DNA from: Sanderia malayensis
Lineage: Eukaryota; Cnidaria; Scyphozoa; Semaeostomeae; Pelagiidae
Assembly (NCBI GenBank): GCA_013076295.1
Contig: RQOL01000906.1
Span: forward strand, 2,046,001 to 2,110,000
Direction of reading: 5' to 3'
Length of the DNA stretch: 64,000 nucleotides
Below, piece after piece: positions 1 to 14,412 of the stretch. The notes beneath the pieces were generated by a model, which made no database searches, was not told where the DNA came from, and was given only the letters and a program-made list of their open reading frames with translations. Position 1 is the first letter of the stretch. Each line of letters opens with the position of its first letter. The translations under genes were made by a program, and so were the position numbers.

Positions 1-191
1 GTAAAAATAGAAAATAATATCGTTTTTAGTTGATTTCGAACACAAATATCGAAAGCTATTTTAACAAATTGTTAACAGTGATGTTTATTTTAGTGATCTA
101 TTTATTATTATTAAAAGATATTGCTATAAAATGTTTCGATTGTAAATAGATGCTTATGAAGATAAATGGATCAACGCATTTATATGCTGTA

Positions 192-1232
192 TCAAAGTGT
201 CCCTTGCGCTTTTTTTGTGACAACCAAATATCTATCTTTTCGTGATCCGAAGGACTTGTGGCCAAGTCCAAATTTATGGCTCAGGTTGTGGACCAATGCT
301 CTGTCAGAATTAGAAAGGTCATTGGAGAATTTTATTTCAGTTTCAGTCTGATCTCTGACGAAATTTAACAGAACATCTTCGACTCTATTTCGTTCAACTT
401 TGCTTGCATCAGTCTTGTGGCCGAAACCTTTGCGTCCCTTGGCACTTTCTAAAAAAACAGGGTCAGCTATACCCCCCTTGCCAAGTCCCCCAGCTCCTGT
501 CCATCCCATTTTGCGTAGCATTTGATTGCCAATGTTAGTATGGTCGATTTTCTTGGAATTTCTATATTGTTCTGCAGTTAGTTGGGTTTTTTCGACTTTT
601 GTGATGTTTTTATGATTAACAGTCGGGTCGCTCGCGGCAGGCTGGGCTTTTCTGAGGATGTCCAATGCTTTATCTGCGCAGTCGTGTTTTGCTAACTTCT
701 TTGTTGCCCCCACTCCTGTCGCAATTAACTTTCCGTCTATAGTCACGGCCATTGAGTGAAATTTCGTATTTTCATCTTCTATTTTCCAATCTAAATCTTG
801 ATATTCAATCGATTTTTTCGATTTTTGGGCGCTGGTCTGAAGGATAGAAATGGAATCCATTACCTTTCGGCGGGCGGACCCATTTTCCGGTGGCTCAAAA
901 ATGAGAAATCCATTTATAATAGGCTTTTTGGCGGATTCCAGTTGCTTATCACCCGATTCTTCTTTCTTTATAAATTCAATTTTCCTAGGTTTTGAACGCA
1001 ATAATATTTTGTTTACAGCCGAAGTTATATCAGTAGGCAGCTCACTATCAAGTTCTTGCAAAAGCGTTTGCACTGGCCTACTGTAAACACAGCCATGAAA
1101 TCGCCAATTAAACCAGGCATTTGATAGAGCAGCTATTCTTTCAGGCTTGAACTTCTGTGTATGTTTCACTGTAAAAGCTTTCCTGGCTTTGAAATGAAAA
1201 CATGTCTCCCAGGGGTACTTAGAAGTCGCCAT
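192..1232 (-). CDS. NKRF: NF-kappa-B-repressing factor-like protein (XTBD, dsRBD, G-patch, R3H)
   Basis: Intronless reading frame of 346 residues. Four domains are visible in order. Residues about 5-60 match the XRN2-binding (XTBD) domain shared by NKRF and CDKN2AIP, including a conserved AW-N-x3-G-C-x-Y stretch. Residues about 148-195 form a double-stranded-RNA-binding fold. Residues about 232-273 are a G-patch (GNQMLRKMGW, then GAGGLGKGG). Residues about 282-343 are an R3H domain ending before a short basic tail. Vertebrate NKRF is about twice as long but has the same set of domains and is also largely single-exon. In that family the protein tethers the 5'-3' exonuclease XRN2 and a DEAH helicase for pre-rRNA processing in the nucleolus; that role is inferred here. 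The start is the first ATG after an in-frame stop. The gene is divergent from the WDR62 gene, 735 bp away. Confidence 0.85.
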   Translation of the reverse strand: MATSKYPWETCFHFKARKAFTVKHTQKFKPERIAALSNAWFNWRFHGCVYSRPVQTLLQELDSELPTDITSAVNKILLRSKPRKIEFIKKEESGDKQLESAKKPIINGFLIFEPPENGSARRKVMDSISILQTSAQKSKKSIEYQDLDWKIEDENTKFHSMAVTIDGKLIATGVGATKKLAKHDCADKALDILRKAQPAASDPTVNHKNITKVEKTQLTAEQYRNSKKIDHTNIGNQMLRKMGWTGAGGLGKGGIADPVFLESAKGRKGFGHKTDASKVERNRVEDVLLNFVRDQTETEIKFSNDLSNSDRALVHNLSHKFGLGHKSFGSRKDRYLVVTKKAQGTL

Positions 1233-1967
1233 TAAAATATGACAATGTGGTAGTAAAGGTATTGCCCCTTGTTTTTTGGATGGGTCTTGTTGCGGAGGAG
1301 CGTTTGGGGATTCTCAAAAGTGGTCGGAACAGCAACAACAACTGAAGAGAACCAGATCAATATTCTCGCACGATGATCAACTGGTGGCGTGAACATGGTG
1401 GTTTGGTTTGAAACGTGGTTTGCATGAAAGTCGAACATTTTCTTCATATTTGTAAAGTTTTTATGCGCTTATACTTACGTGAAATATGCTCTTGGCCTAC
1501 TTCGTCGCGTGTAATGGTGACTTCCTGAATTTAATCACCGGATAATTTTATTAATTTATGCAAAAAGAATATAATGAAGTAAAAAACAAAAGGATTGCTT
1601 ACACAAGAGACAGTAAACTCTATTGAAAATACTCCAGCCAGAGTTTATTCAACGCAAAGGACATTTATTTGATCTTCGATGTAAATTGACTTTGTTTGCC
1701 GTTGAGCTATCGCCTGCATTTTCAGAAAGGGTTTTTGGGCAGATTTTCAACTTGGATGTTCTACTTGGTTGGACATTTATTTATCAGAAGTTTACCAAAT
1801 GAATAACAATATTGGGTTTGTCGACTTTATGAACTTATGTCTGGACATGACGAAAGCATAAAGGATAGATTCGGCGATTTCCTTGTATACAAAGCTGCTA
1901 AAATCTCCAATTAAATAGGACAAGTTAATAAGTTAAGAAGTGGATAGTACACGAGAACCTCGACAAA
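1233..1967. promoter_or_regulatory. Divergent intergenic region between the NKRF-like and WDR62 genes
   Basis: These 735 bp separate two divergently transcribed genes and must hold both 5' ends. I see no clear TATA box or repeat. On the minus strand a 71-codon ATG frame (1447 down to 1232) ends so that its TAA overlaps the ATG of the NKRF-like gene as TAATG. If transcribed it would be an upstream open reading frame rather than a separate gene. Confidence 0.4.
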
Positions 1968-4900
1968 ATGCAAGGAGCAAGAAGGTCTGCGGTTGGAACG
2001 CGTACAACCCCAACTCGAAAACTCATCCGTAAAAGTGCCAGTGCTAAAGATATTCGACATTTATCAGACCGGGTTCGTATTTTTTATCCTTTTTATTTGC
2101 AAGTTAATAATGGTGTTATCTACATCAGATTCGAATATTGCATAAAACAACCTGGAAGATAAGTATTGGCAGTCACAAGTTTTTAAAACATTGCTGCTTA
2201 GCCCCACCCTTAGACATGACATCTGCTTTTCGTAATTTGGAGACAGAAGTTTGTGATGATTACTTATTCATTTGCTAGCTAAGATGATTTAGAGGGTTTA
2301 CAAGTACCAAAAGAGGGTTTACACTTTTAAAGTCTCAATGCTGCAAATCATTGCACTATTTGTTGCTGCATTTCTCAAAACAAACAAATCAACAATTATA
2401 TAAACATTAAATAATCCTAGCAAATTAATTAATTAATAATAATGGTCTTTGATAATAAGTATTTATAATTAAGGTTTATGTCAGACCAAATGGTATAGAG
2501 TCACTTAACATGCACACTGGGTGGACAAACCACATAGTTCTGTGTTGTGTTTCAGTTTTAATCACAACATTAACCTCATTCTTAATTAACTACCAGGTTG
2601 CTCTAGAGCGTGTCCTTGGACTGACTACTTCGAATAAGAATGGATTGACATGCAACCCGTACAGTGGCATAATTGCATACCCAGCTGGGTGAGATTATCT
2701 TTCTTTTACATTTATATAATGATGAGTTATTTACCAAGGAGTTTGACACAGTTGTTTTATTTCCTTTACAGTATAAATACCATGTCAAATCTAACTGATC
2801 ACTGTGCTATTTTGTTTACGAATAATGAAATGTAAAATCATATAATTTGCTTGAAAAAGTACCTCACTTGAAATGCTACCTTACTTCAAAAAGTAGGGTG
2901 TGCTATCTAAAGATAAACAAGTTGAACTCAGTTTGATAAATGTAATCAAGATAGACATATTTTCTGATAGTTGTTCTCATTATTTGTTTGTGAAGCATGA
3001 AGAATTTCAAGCTTCAGCACAAAAAATTTTCTTTATTTTTTTCTTTGTAGGTGTGTCATTGTGCTGTTCAACTCAAGAACAAACACCCAGTCACATATTA
3101 TAAACCCTGAAAAGTTAGTAAACATGATTTCTTTGCTTTCATAAAATCCTTATTGTTTTCATGAAATTCATGACAGTTCCTTACTGAATATCTCATTTAT
3201 GGTAGGAAAATATTGGGATAAGTTTATTGCATTACATTTATGATGTGAAAATAAAGCAATGACAAAGTAGCCTCGTTTCTAATAACAAAGCAACCTCGTT
3301 TTCAATTGTAATGTAATCTTCTTGCCAGTAAGTCGAAAGCAGAACGATATTTGACTGAAAAATAGAACGGCCAGCTGAACAAAAGTTTCTATTACGACAC
3401 GCCCGAGTATTATTTAGCTGAGCTGGATTCATTTTGTAGACTATACAAACATTTCATATTACAAAGGATGCCTTATATTGCTTTTTCCGCCGTGAGTAAC
3501 AATGGGTTACTCGGGTCATCTTGGTTACAATGCGTTTTCAATCATCCACATACGCTTCAAGGCATCTTTTCAGAATGTTAAATGTGTTGATAGTAGATGT
3601 CTCATCGGATAAGAATATGATGGAATAGCAACGTCTAAGCCTCTTTACGAATAAAACCAAGATTTCCTATTTAACGAACTTATTTTCTGCTTCATAGCTC
3701 AATTGAACCATCTGCTCAAAGAATTTCCCAACCTTTAGTTACACCGCGATTTAACTTTGTTACTGCGAGAAACGAAGGCAAAGTAAGGAATGTTTTCAGA
3801 ATATTACACTTCATTGTCACTGTTTCTTTTTACAGAAAAACGCTAACTGCCGTTGCTTTTTCAAAAGATGGCAAATATTTGGCATCTGGGGAGGTAAGTT
3901 TATTTTCCCTTATTTGGGTAATTAAAATTATTAATTATGTAGATTATTAATAACAATATCATTTTTATAAGCGCTAAAGCGTTTATAGAAATGCCATTGT
4001 TTGATAGTGTTTTCGTCAACGGTGTTTTAATTTTGTTATCTTTGTTTTGAAACACAGAGTGGTCATAATCCGCGCGTTCGTGTTTGGGAAATCGGCGATA
4101 CCTTTACCCAAGTCGCCGAGTTAAATGGTCATAAATTCAGCATCAATTGTGTTGTAAGTATAATCAGACACGTTTCTTTACATTGTGGTAGAGATCATTG
4201 AAAAGTAGTCTGGATACGTCTTAGATGTCTGATCTCGTTTTCAAACATGTTTGTCTGATTGCCTCGTTTTCACAGGCATTTTCGCCAAATCTAAAGTACT
4301 TGGTTTCCATCGGCGATCAACATGACATGCTTGTTAACATATGGAACTGGAGGGTGAGCGTGATTTTAGTCCGTAAATTTCTGTTTTATTGACGTGTTAG
4401 GCGCATAACTCTTGAAATAAACAGATCAGGCAATTCATCTTGATATGTATAATGGACGTTTATCATTCTTTTTGTAGACTGGCTCAAAAGTAGCATGTAA
4501 CAAAATTGGTTGCAAGGTAAACAAAATAAACAGTTTGTTTTTGCCATGTGGCAATATCTTATCCTTATTGCTTTAGAAATTGCCTTCCGAGGTTACGTTC
4601 TAAGCAAGGCGTCTCCTATATTTCAGTTGAAATTAAGCATTGATTTTATTTGATAGAAAAAACTCCATTGTATCAATAAACAGCGAGAATGTACAGTTCT
4701 TGTTTCGCTTTTGTTTTCAGGTCCGAAGTGTTTCATTTGCTGAAAATGGAAGCTACTTTGTTACTGTTGGCAACAGGCACGTTAAATTCTGGTATTTCGA
4801 CACTGAAGCTGGCCTCAAGGTAACCTTAATATCGAGACTTTTGTACTGTCTTTTATTAGCTGTGATGTGAAGACCACAAAGAAGTTGATCTGAATGCTGC

Positions 4901-7900
4901 TTATTTTGCTGCTGAGTGCTGAGTTATACATGGATAGTGCGGAAGATGCATTAACTATCGATGCTAGCTGATAGAGCATTAACCTGCAAGCATCAAGATG
5001 CTAAGAAAGTGTATTGTTCATTGATTTTCCAGTCGCAAGCTCCCACGCCAGTTGCTGGAAGATCAGGAATCCTCGGTGAGTTACGAAACAATTGTTTTTG
5101 CGACATTGCCTGCGGATATGGTGACAATGCAAGCAACACTTATGCTGTAACGAAGAGTGGACTGTTGTGCTCGTTTAACGAGAAGCGAATACTTGATCGT
5201 TGGGTAGAGCTAAGGGTATGTGTGTTATCATTGTTGCAATCAGACTGATAATCGTAGTTCAGTTCTCAAACATGCTATTTAATTGTATTGAAAACGATTA
5301 AAAATTTTTTCAGGCTACAGGCGCAAGCTCTCTAACTGCCAATGAGAAATACATTTTCTGTGGATGCTCCGATGGAATAATTAGGTATATCATTGCATAT
5401 GATCCATTTCTGATATTTTTCATCTTAAAATTCTATTAATCAAGTATATCAAGTAAAACTATGGGTATAGTAAGTCAATTATATCACAATTTCCTGATTT
5501 TGATTGTATTTATGCAGAGTTTTTCATCCGACCACATTGCATTTTATTGCGTCTTTGCCGAAGCCTCACAATCTCGGTGTGGATGTTGCTGCCGGCTTGG
5601 ATGCAAGGTAAGAATTCCTACTCGTTCTCAATACTTTTCATATTCTTGAAACGAGGCTGCATATGTTCATGTTATTCATAGCACCTCTTCATAGTATGAT
5701 ATCTATCGAGCTTTCTGTTTCACCCTGCACCAGAACCAACATTAAATCAACTGGCTGTCAATTTCTTCTTCGTATTCTCTTCACCATCAATTCTTGTTTT
5801 AATGCCCTTTTAATGTTTTTAATGGTCTTGTTCTTGCATTCAATGTAAATATATATGGTTTTAAGTTTTTTACGGTGATCAACTTTGCTTGTTCTTCTTA
5901 AATCAAATAATACACTTCAAATAATAATACACCATGACCATCATCAATTAACCAATCAATTAATGCACGACGTAAATTAAAGTAGAGCTTTAAATGGTGT
6001 TTGTGTACATAAGGATGAAGCATGTCCTTTGAGTCTTGAGCTCAGATAAACTCATTTCTAATCTTGTTTGCCTCTGTTCACAGCCACATGGTTGCAAAAG
6101 ATAACAATGTTCATTATCCTGATGTTGTTTCTTTGGCCTTGGACGATGACAGTGACAAGGTAAGCCACTTCTTAAATACCCAAATTCACAATTAGTTGTT
6201 GTATAATATACATATTTTCCTTTAAGGTGTCCATTTTGTAAATGGACAGTATTTTATATCCCTTGCATTTCTCTAGCTATTGTTCATCATCTTCTTCTAA
6301 GTTCCGTCCACAAGGCTGGCGTGGGTTGGATGACACTGCTCTCCATCGGATTCAATTACATGCTTCGATCATTTTAATTGTTTATAAGTAGCATTGAAAC
6401 TCATCCTCCACATACTCGACAGTTGCATACAGTGCGACCTATTTTCTTCGTTGCGTTAGCAGTTTTGTCTTTAATTTATGCTGTCTTGTTTGTTCCAGCT
6501 GTCTTGTGTCTATAATGACCACAGTCTCTACGTCTGGGATGTGCATAACGTGAAAAAGGTTGGCAAAGCCTGTTCATTTTTGTACCACAGTGCATGCATT
6601 TGGGGTGTCGAGGTTAGTAGTTCTCCTGTGAGGCAGCTCTCCTGCAAAGCAGCTTTCTTTACTTCATCAACGAAACGTTTGATTCATTGAAAACATTCTC
6701 TGATTCGTCTGAAAGCATTCTCTGATTCGAATATAATGTTGTATTGAATAGTGCTACGAGGTTTCTGAAAGCAAGACTAAATCTGGTATGAGAACATTTC
6801 AATAACCGGTTGTTGTTTTTCTTTATCGTAGACCTATCCTTTCATGCAAGAAAACCAACATCCTTGTTTGCCTGTTGGTTCATTTCTGACCTGTTCTTCC
6901 GACGACACCATTAGGGTGTGGAATATTGACGAAGGTATTTCAGTTTTTTCAAAGAATTCTTGTTTCTTCCGAGTTTATTTTCCATTCATTATATTATAAT
7001 ATTTATCATAATGTGGATCTGGATATTTTTTAACAAATTGTCACTTTTCTAGGAGCGAATTTAAATTCGACATTTCCAAGAAATATTTACAGCAAGGTAT
7101 AGTTTATTACTCTGTTGCGTGCAATGCCTTATTTCGTTGTGTTCTTATTTCTGCTTCATTTTACTTCTCAATACTTCCCTTGGAGATGCTGTGACAACGT
7201 TCACATCAATTCATTAATGTTTTTAACTGATTATACAAGCTAATATATGTTTTTAATAATAGGTTTTAATAAAAATTAATTTGCTTTATATAAGCAAATT
7301 GTTTGCCTTTCAAACAATTGTGACTCTGCTCGTATTTTTACAGGAGCTCCTCAAAATCATTTACACAGATGAAGACCTTGCTAACATTCAAGACATATCT
7401 TCAGTACCTGGTAAATAATTGTCGGAATTTTTTCATTTACAGAACGTCTTTTTCGAAACTTCCTCCTTCACTTTGCTTCAGTCCAGATGATCAGAAATGC
7501 CTCTGCATTAATCATCAGCTACAAATTAATTGAATTAACGATTTGCTATTTCCATCTGTTTCATTTTTCAGTGAGCACAGCTTCTGATATGAAATCCGGA
7601 GTGCGATGTTTACAAGTCAGTGCTGATGGACAACTTTTAGCTGCCGGAGATCGATCAGGAAATCTCAGGTAACCTGCTCTTTTATTTCCAACCTCGTAGC
7701 CGAACGACAAGCAACCCTTTTTCTCTTCCAGGATTTCTCTCTCAATATCCGTGGATCATACCAAATTGTTACCCGTATTTTTCTGTGTTCACAAAGTTTG
7801 CAGCTGTGTAAAATATTTTAAGGACATTACGTTATCTTATTGCCCTACAATCCTTATAATCCTGCCTTATTTTTTGTCTGCGTTGTTTTGCAGGGTGTAT

Positions 7901-10900
7901 GACTTACAATTCGTTGATCAGATTATGAAAATTGAAGCGCACGAAGCAGAGATACTATGTGTCGAGTTCTCAGATCCAAAATCAGGTATGCATTCAACCC
8001 CGAATAATGCTCTAACACCCATGATTGACAAGTGTAATTTCATTTATTTCCAGGGGGTGATGTATGCTATTAATACACCAGGTAATAGCAGTGAATGCGT
8101 GATTTTTCATCACTAGGCTACAGATTGCTTGCGACATCAAGTCGAGACCGGCTTATTCACATTTTTGACATAAACAAAGACTTTGCTCTTATTCAAACCA
8201 TCGATGACCATGCATCGTCAGTGACAGCCGTCAGATTCAACTGTAAGTTACCATTATTCAATCACGCCCAGATATAGCATCTACTAAGCAATTTGCCATC
8301 ATGTACTAACAAAGTTGTGCACAATCGCCTATCATATTGTATCAGGATAACACTACCTTCCTTTAATGAACCTACCACATTTTTAGTACAGCCTGTTCTA
8401 CTATGGCTGTTGCAATGATTAGAAATCCATTGTTATTTAACGAGCAACTCAACCTTATACGTTGTTTGATAAACAGTGTTTTTTTGTCCACAGATGATCG
8501 AGGCCTTTTTCAACTTTTAAGTTGTGGTGCTGATAAGCACATAATGTTTCATACGTCACAAGAGGTAAACTATTCACGATCATTTTTACTTTGTCACGTT
8601 TTACTGGCACTATTACTACCACTACGATTTTTACTACTACTACTACTACTACTACGATTGCTGCTACTACTACTACTTCTACTTGCTACTACTACTACTA
8701 TCACCACTACTACTACTACTATACTACTACTACTGCTACTACTACTACTACTACTACTATACTACTACTACTACTACTGTTGTTACTACACCACACCAGT
8801 TATGTATCGCTGACACCGTCAAAAGTGACTCTTGAGTCTGCAAGGCTAGCAGCTATGTACGTATCCTTGTTAGACGTTTTTTTAATTTTCTTGCAGCTTG
8901 AAGATGGGCGAGGCATGACGTTCGTAAGAGAGAACACAATCGTTGTTGGTAAAGCAACCATGTACGACATGGACATTGAACCAACGAGGTAAATTCACTA
9001 CTATATTCAACACCGAATTTCCTTATAGCACAGATTTATTGTTCTAGCATTGCATTGATTACCATTCACTCTGTCTTTTGCAGAAAATTTGCAACAACTT
9101 GCGGACAGGATCGTAATGTAAGGTAAAAGAGCACGCGGTATATAATAGTACACGAATATATTTTATTTCTCATGCTGAAGTGTTACTTGACAAATGAATT
9201 GTTTTGTTACTTTTAGGGTCTATGATATTCAAGCGGTGAAGCAAACACAGTGCTATAAAGGATCACTGAGTGAAGAAGGCACACTTATAAAGGTAAATAC
9301 ATCATATTCTTTTACCAATGAATACACTCGTTTTCATAAATTTGCTGCAGCGATGCTCTGGATTAACCTGGAGCGTTGCTAAAGCTTGTAACATAGAAAG
9401 CATCGATGAGCAATGACTGGTATATTCTAATCGATTCCAATCTACTTAATCTAGATTCAGCTGGATCCATCTGGACTCTATGCAGCTACGAGTTGCTCGG
9501 ATAAATCTGTAAATATCTACGATTTTGAGGCTGGCGAATGCACCGCCTTGATGTACGGACATTCCGGTAAATGTCCATCATTGTTTACTTTCTTTGAGAT
9601 AATTCTCGCCATGAATTGTGAGTAGCTCCACGAGGCCTCTTGATGTTACTTGCCGTGCAATTCCTGCGTGTATAAGTAGGCATAGGAAAGCTTAGGTATT
9701 TTCTGTGAGTTTTAATGTTTTTCTTTTGTTGTTTTCTTGCAGAGCTCATCACTGGTTTGAAGTTCACACAAGATGGGTCTCGTTTGATTTCTGTATCTGG
9801 TGATAAGTAAGTTGTTCGTTGTTGATTTAATGCAGGCTCTCTATTTTAAGAAGATTTCTTTATGCCTTAAATACCAGATTCTAAATGTATCTGCTCAGTT
9901 TTTAGAGCTGCTGTTTGTTGCTAACTGTACTTCTACATTTCTGGCTTTTGTACCTTTCAGAGTAAGACTTTTCTCAGAAATATTTAAGCTGAAGTTTTCT
10001 CATTCTCTTGCAGCTGTATTTTCATATGGAAGCTTATTCCAGCATTTACTCAGGTGCGTTACATACAAGAACCTATTGCTATGAGCTGATATACTGTTGA
10101 AAAATATTAGTAACTGATTGTGAGTGGAGAGGACTTTATAATTGGAAATATTTGCATTTCTCCATTTCAACAGGCCATTTTACTTCGACTTCAAGAGCTT
10201 GGCAAACACTTACCGCCAGAGTTGGAGATCGAGACAGATCCGATGAGGTATTTCATTAATGAAACATGCTTTTTTACTTTCATATCGATGCTCAAGTGCC
10301 TTATTACACATCTACATTACCTTAATAGATTACAACGTTGCCTCATATAATATACACGATTCTCGTTTAATTGTTATTTTTTTGCTATTTTTTGCTATCA
10401 ACGCAATTTTTTCCCATTTCTAGTGCATTGAAGAATACTTTTTTGCTTCCACGAAACGGTAAAGATGATCTGCTTTGTGATACAATCGAAGAAGAAGAAT
10501 TTCACGCCAGTGATCCAAAATTATTTGACGAAGAACAAAATGGCAAGTATTTTGTCTTAAAAAATTGTATCTTGCATAAGTTTGTAAATTATAATCAGTA
10601 ATAGTCGTGGTGGTCGCAGTGGTGTCTTAGGTTCATATCAGTCGTTGTGGGTCCATGTTCTAGGTTGTAATATCTATATTAACAGTTATTTCTTCGTTTG
10701 TTTTAGCCGATGACAAGCATTTTGATTACCGATTTAGTGTTGGTAGATTGCCAGCCTGGGCTAAGAAACAGGTTTGTTCCTCAATATTTGTGTTTACACA
10801 CCCCCCTACACTTTACATAACTTCCGTAAAGGCAGCCAAAAACTGTGAGGTGTAGTGAAAATTACAAGCATTCATGATGTTCGGATTTTTTCATGATGAT

Positions 10901-13900
10901 ATTTGCTTGTTAAATCTCTGCTTCATTTTGTACGTTAGATTATTGGTGAAATTGAGCATTCCGATTATTCTGGTGCTGTTGGCGTGTCACTGCCCTCCGG
11001 ACGATGGGCCCAGGTAACGTAGCGAATTCAGAAGCTTTTCACTCACTATTGCCCACTTTTTCAACCCTGAAGCTCCCATGCACATCATAGCTACATGCTA
11101 TAAAGTACATTACATATTCTTGACTAAGACTGCTTTTTCAGATGACTGTCCATTTTTTTGCTGAGGCTTTCCATCTGTGATTCAATCATATTATTTATTT
11201 CTCAGAGAGTCAACGAGGCCCCAGTATTGGGAAATGCTCCGCTCACCCAGACAACATTAAATGGCACAGCATCTTTGAACACCACAACTGCACTCGATGG
11301 TTTGTCTTTTAATCTCCATTACCTTTCACAGTTGTATTAAAAGTTTAATTTATGTTCTTTATTGTTTGCCAGTGTGAATTACGAATTTTTCTATTTGAAA
11401 TCTGTCCTTTCAGTCAGCCATGACATTAAATGTTTTATTTTTCTTTGCAGACAAACATTCGACGAACACTACTTCTGCTACTACTACCACTACTACGTCA
11501 GAGAGCACGTTGGCGGGAGAGTCTTTAACAGCAGCTGATGATTCTGTTTTCCAGTCAGGGATGCCCTATTCGAGTCACAATAAAACCCAGACCAAGAAGC
11601 GTGACTCAGTCCTCTACATACCATCAAATCAGGAGGAGTTCGACTCAGAAGTAACAAGGTATGATTTTATTTCTACTACAGATTTCGTTGCCAAAGCCAT
11701 CAGTGTTAATTCGAGACCACCTTTGACCGGTCAGATACGCTCACTATCCAGTCAAACCGGTTCTACTGGTCAGATGGCGGAATTGGTTATGGCCAAAGAG
11801 AATTCCGAGCTTCTTGACGACTTTTTGTACAGCGTGCATACCACAGATCTAGCTGTCTCACGCTATCAAAAGGGTCAAAAAGGTTCTCGGAGGAAAGAGC
11901 AACAGATTACCAGACAAAGTGTTGAGCGTACTGAAATTCAGAGGGGTCTAAAGCCCCCTTGTACCCCAGTCGAAGAGTATTGCCCAACAGGGGCAAATAA
12001 ATCCTTGTTTGGACCGATTGTTTCTTATGTAAATAAAGACGATAAACCAGGAGAGACAGATAAAGTAAACGAAGAAATAAATGATGATAATATCACTGAA
12101 AATAAAGCAACGAGTAATAACTTCGTAGAGATAAATATCCTCACTTTGGACAGTCCAAATGAGGCAGATAATGTTGATGCTTTAAGCGATAAATTGCAAG
12201 AAATCGATGATAAATCATATAAATTTGGAAATATTGTAGAAAGACTTATAAATAACGTATTTCACAGTTCACATAAATCTTTTCAATATCAGCAGTGTAA
12301 CAGATTAAACTATGATAAACCAAAAGAAATAAAAATATCAGTTGATGAACTATTTAACGAAAGACATAAACTAGATTTTATTATTGATAATAATAAAAGT
12401 GAAGGAAGTTTAACGAAGTTCTTCAGCAGTAAAAAGTTTATGTTTCTTCAACTTTGTTTTTTAACTATCATGAGTATTTATTTTATGAGTCTTTACAGTT
12501 CATCGTACCGATTTAAACAATTGAGATAAACATAAATATTAAGATATAAGTTTTTGAACTTGAAATAAACTAACGTTAATTATAATTACTACACGTTGAT
12601 TGAATTTAAACCTTTTATTCTAAAATTGTTCAAAAAATAAAGTTACAAATAAAAAATCTACAGTGAAAAAGAATAAACATTGCGAGAACATTTGTTTACA
12701 TGTGACAAATTTTCTGGGGTTACTAAGCTTGTCTTATCTTCTAACTTCTCACTTAATGAATGATTGTTTTGACAAAACATAGCAATTAAACCTAAATGTA
12801 ATGTTTTCAATTCAAGTAACTCGCTTTCTAAGCCAAATGAGACGACTGACAAGGTGGATGATGGATCAATGAATAATGCATCGAAGCAGATAAAAAAGAG
12901 TAACAGTTTAACACCTTTGAGCAAAATAAAGTCAAGGATATTGAAAAAGGCTCCCAGTGTTGACCAGCCGTCTTTTGGAAAAGGCAATAAGATGCCAGGT
13001 GAATGCAAGACGCAACGGAAAACAGGCATCGTTCATGCTGCATCGATGAATGATTTAAGTAGCAAAGGCTCACCTAGATCCAAGCGCAAGAGTGTCACAA
13101 GAAAACCAAGCTTCGATGAAAAGTCTGCATTTAAAGAACCTCTGAGCTCGATATTTTCATCAGCAATGAAGTCAGCTTCTAAGAAACGTGGTTCCAACGA
13201 GAGGAATTCTCTCAATTCAAAACAAAAGGCTGTAAGAAAACAAAGCATTGATGAACGATCGAAGCTAAGACTCGATAATTCTTCTTTTTCGAATGCAAAA
13301 TCGCCAAGGCAAAGACGCTGTAGTCTGCCTAATTTGATGCAAGATGCAGGCCAAGTTAAGATCAAGAACCCTCCTACTGTGAAAGGCTCTCCCCGTCTAT
13401 GCAGAAATAACCAGAATGATAATAACAATAGTCATAAATTAATTGATGATAAAGATGAGGGGTTGTTTCAGATTCATTATGTCACGTATAGCAGTGTCGA
13501 AAGAAGTGAGTCGTTTAAAAGAGCCAACGAGGAAGAAGTGCTTAAAATAAAGGAAGAAAATGTCTCTAACGAAGAGTAGGTTTGGTAGAAAGTTAATTCA
13601 TTAACCAATAAATATCATAACTTTTACATTAAATTCAAATCTATTAATTTCCACCGCACGCTATTAATCTATTCAAATCTATTAATTTCATGTTAAACAA
13701 TAAAAGTTTTGTCACGTTTTGTCTTGACACACTTAATTTATAAAATTTTCTTTCCTTCAAACACTTGCTTTAACATGATTTTAATTTTGATCTGCTTCAC
13801 ATTTATCATATTTTTATGTTTTTCTTGAAGCTCTATAACTTTATTAAACCCTTTAGATTTGCGTTTATTATCACCAATCATACTCCATAACCTTTTTTAC

Positions 13901-14377
13901 CACCTTTGTTCATCTACATCTGAATTGTTTACCATTTATTAAGGTATTTTATTTATTCTTATTTTCAATTCTTTGTTTTCTCAGCTTTCAAGTGACTGCA
14001 CGAACTTCATCGAAATCAAGAAAAGTGTCTGATGATTTGTCGAAGAAAACCTTTTACATCGAGGTATGATTTTCACACAAATTATTCTTGAGTGAAGAAA
14101 AAGCACATTAGTGTTGCTAATTTTTTTATGACAACATTATTTATTAAATCATTTATAATGATTTGTTCTTTTGAACAGGATAAAGATAAGCAAAGTAATA
14201 GGGAACTGGGTATGAATCTTTGTGTATGTTTACTCTCAATATGCTTGATACTTAACTTGTGATTTGTTGTATTGAAATTGTAATTTGTTTGTGTTTTCAG
14301 TTGAAGCTACAAAAGAACAAATAGTAGATGTGGAATCACTCAAAGGCGATGAAGAAGAGGACGAAGAAGAAGAGGAA

Positions 14378-14412
<35 letters not shown>

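Noticed and set aside
8591..8992. Two overlapping frames rich in Thr or Leu
   Set aside because: They run through the ACT/TAC microsatellite; the real coding sequence nearby is exons 20 and 21 of WDR62.
13985..14063. Joining the 12817-13579 exon to the exon at 13985
   Set aside because: No donor in that exon gives the needed phase without including the stop codon; the donor at 11658 fits the 13985 acceptor directly.
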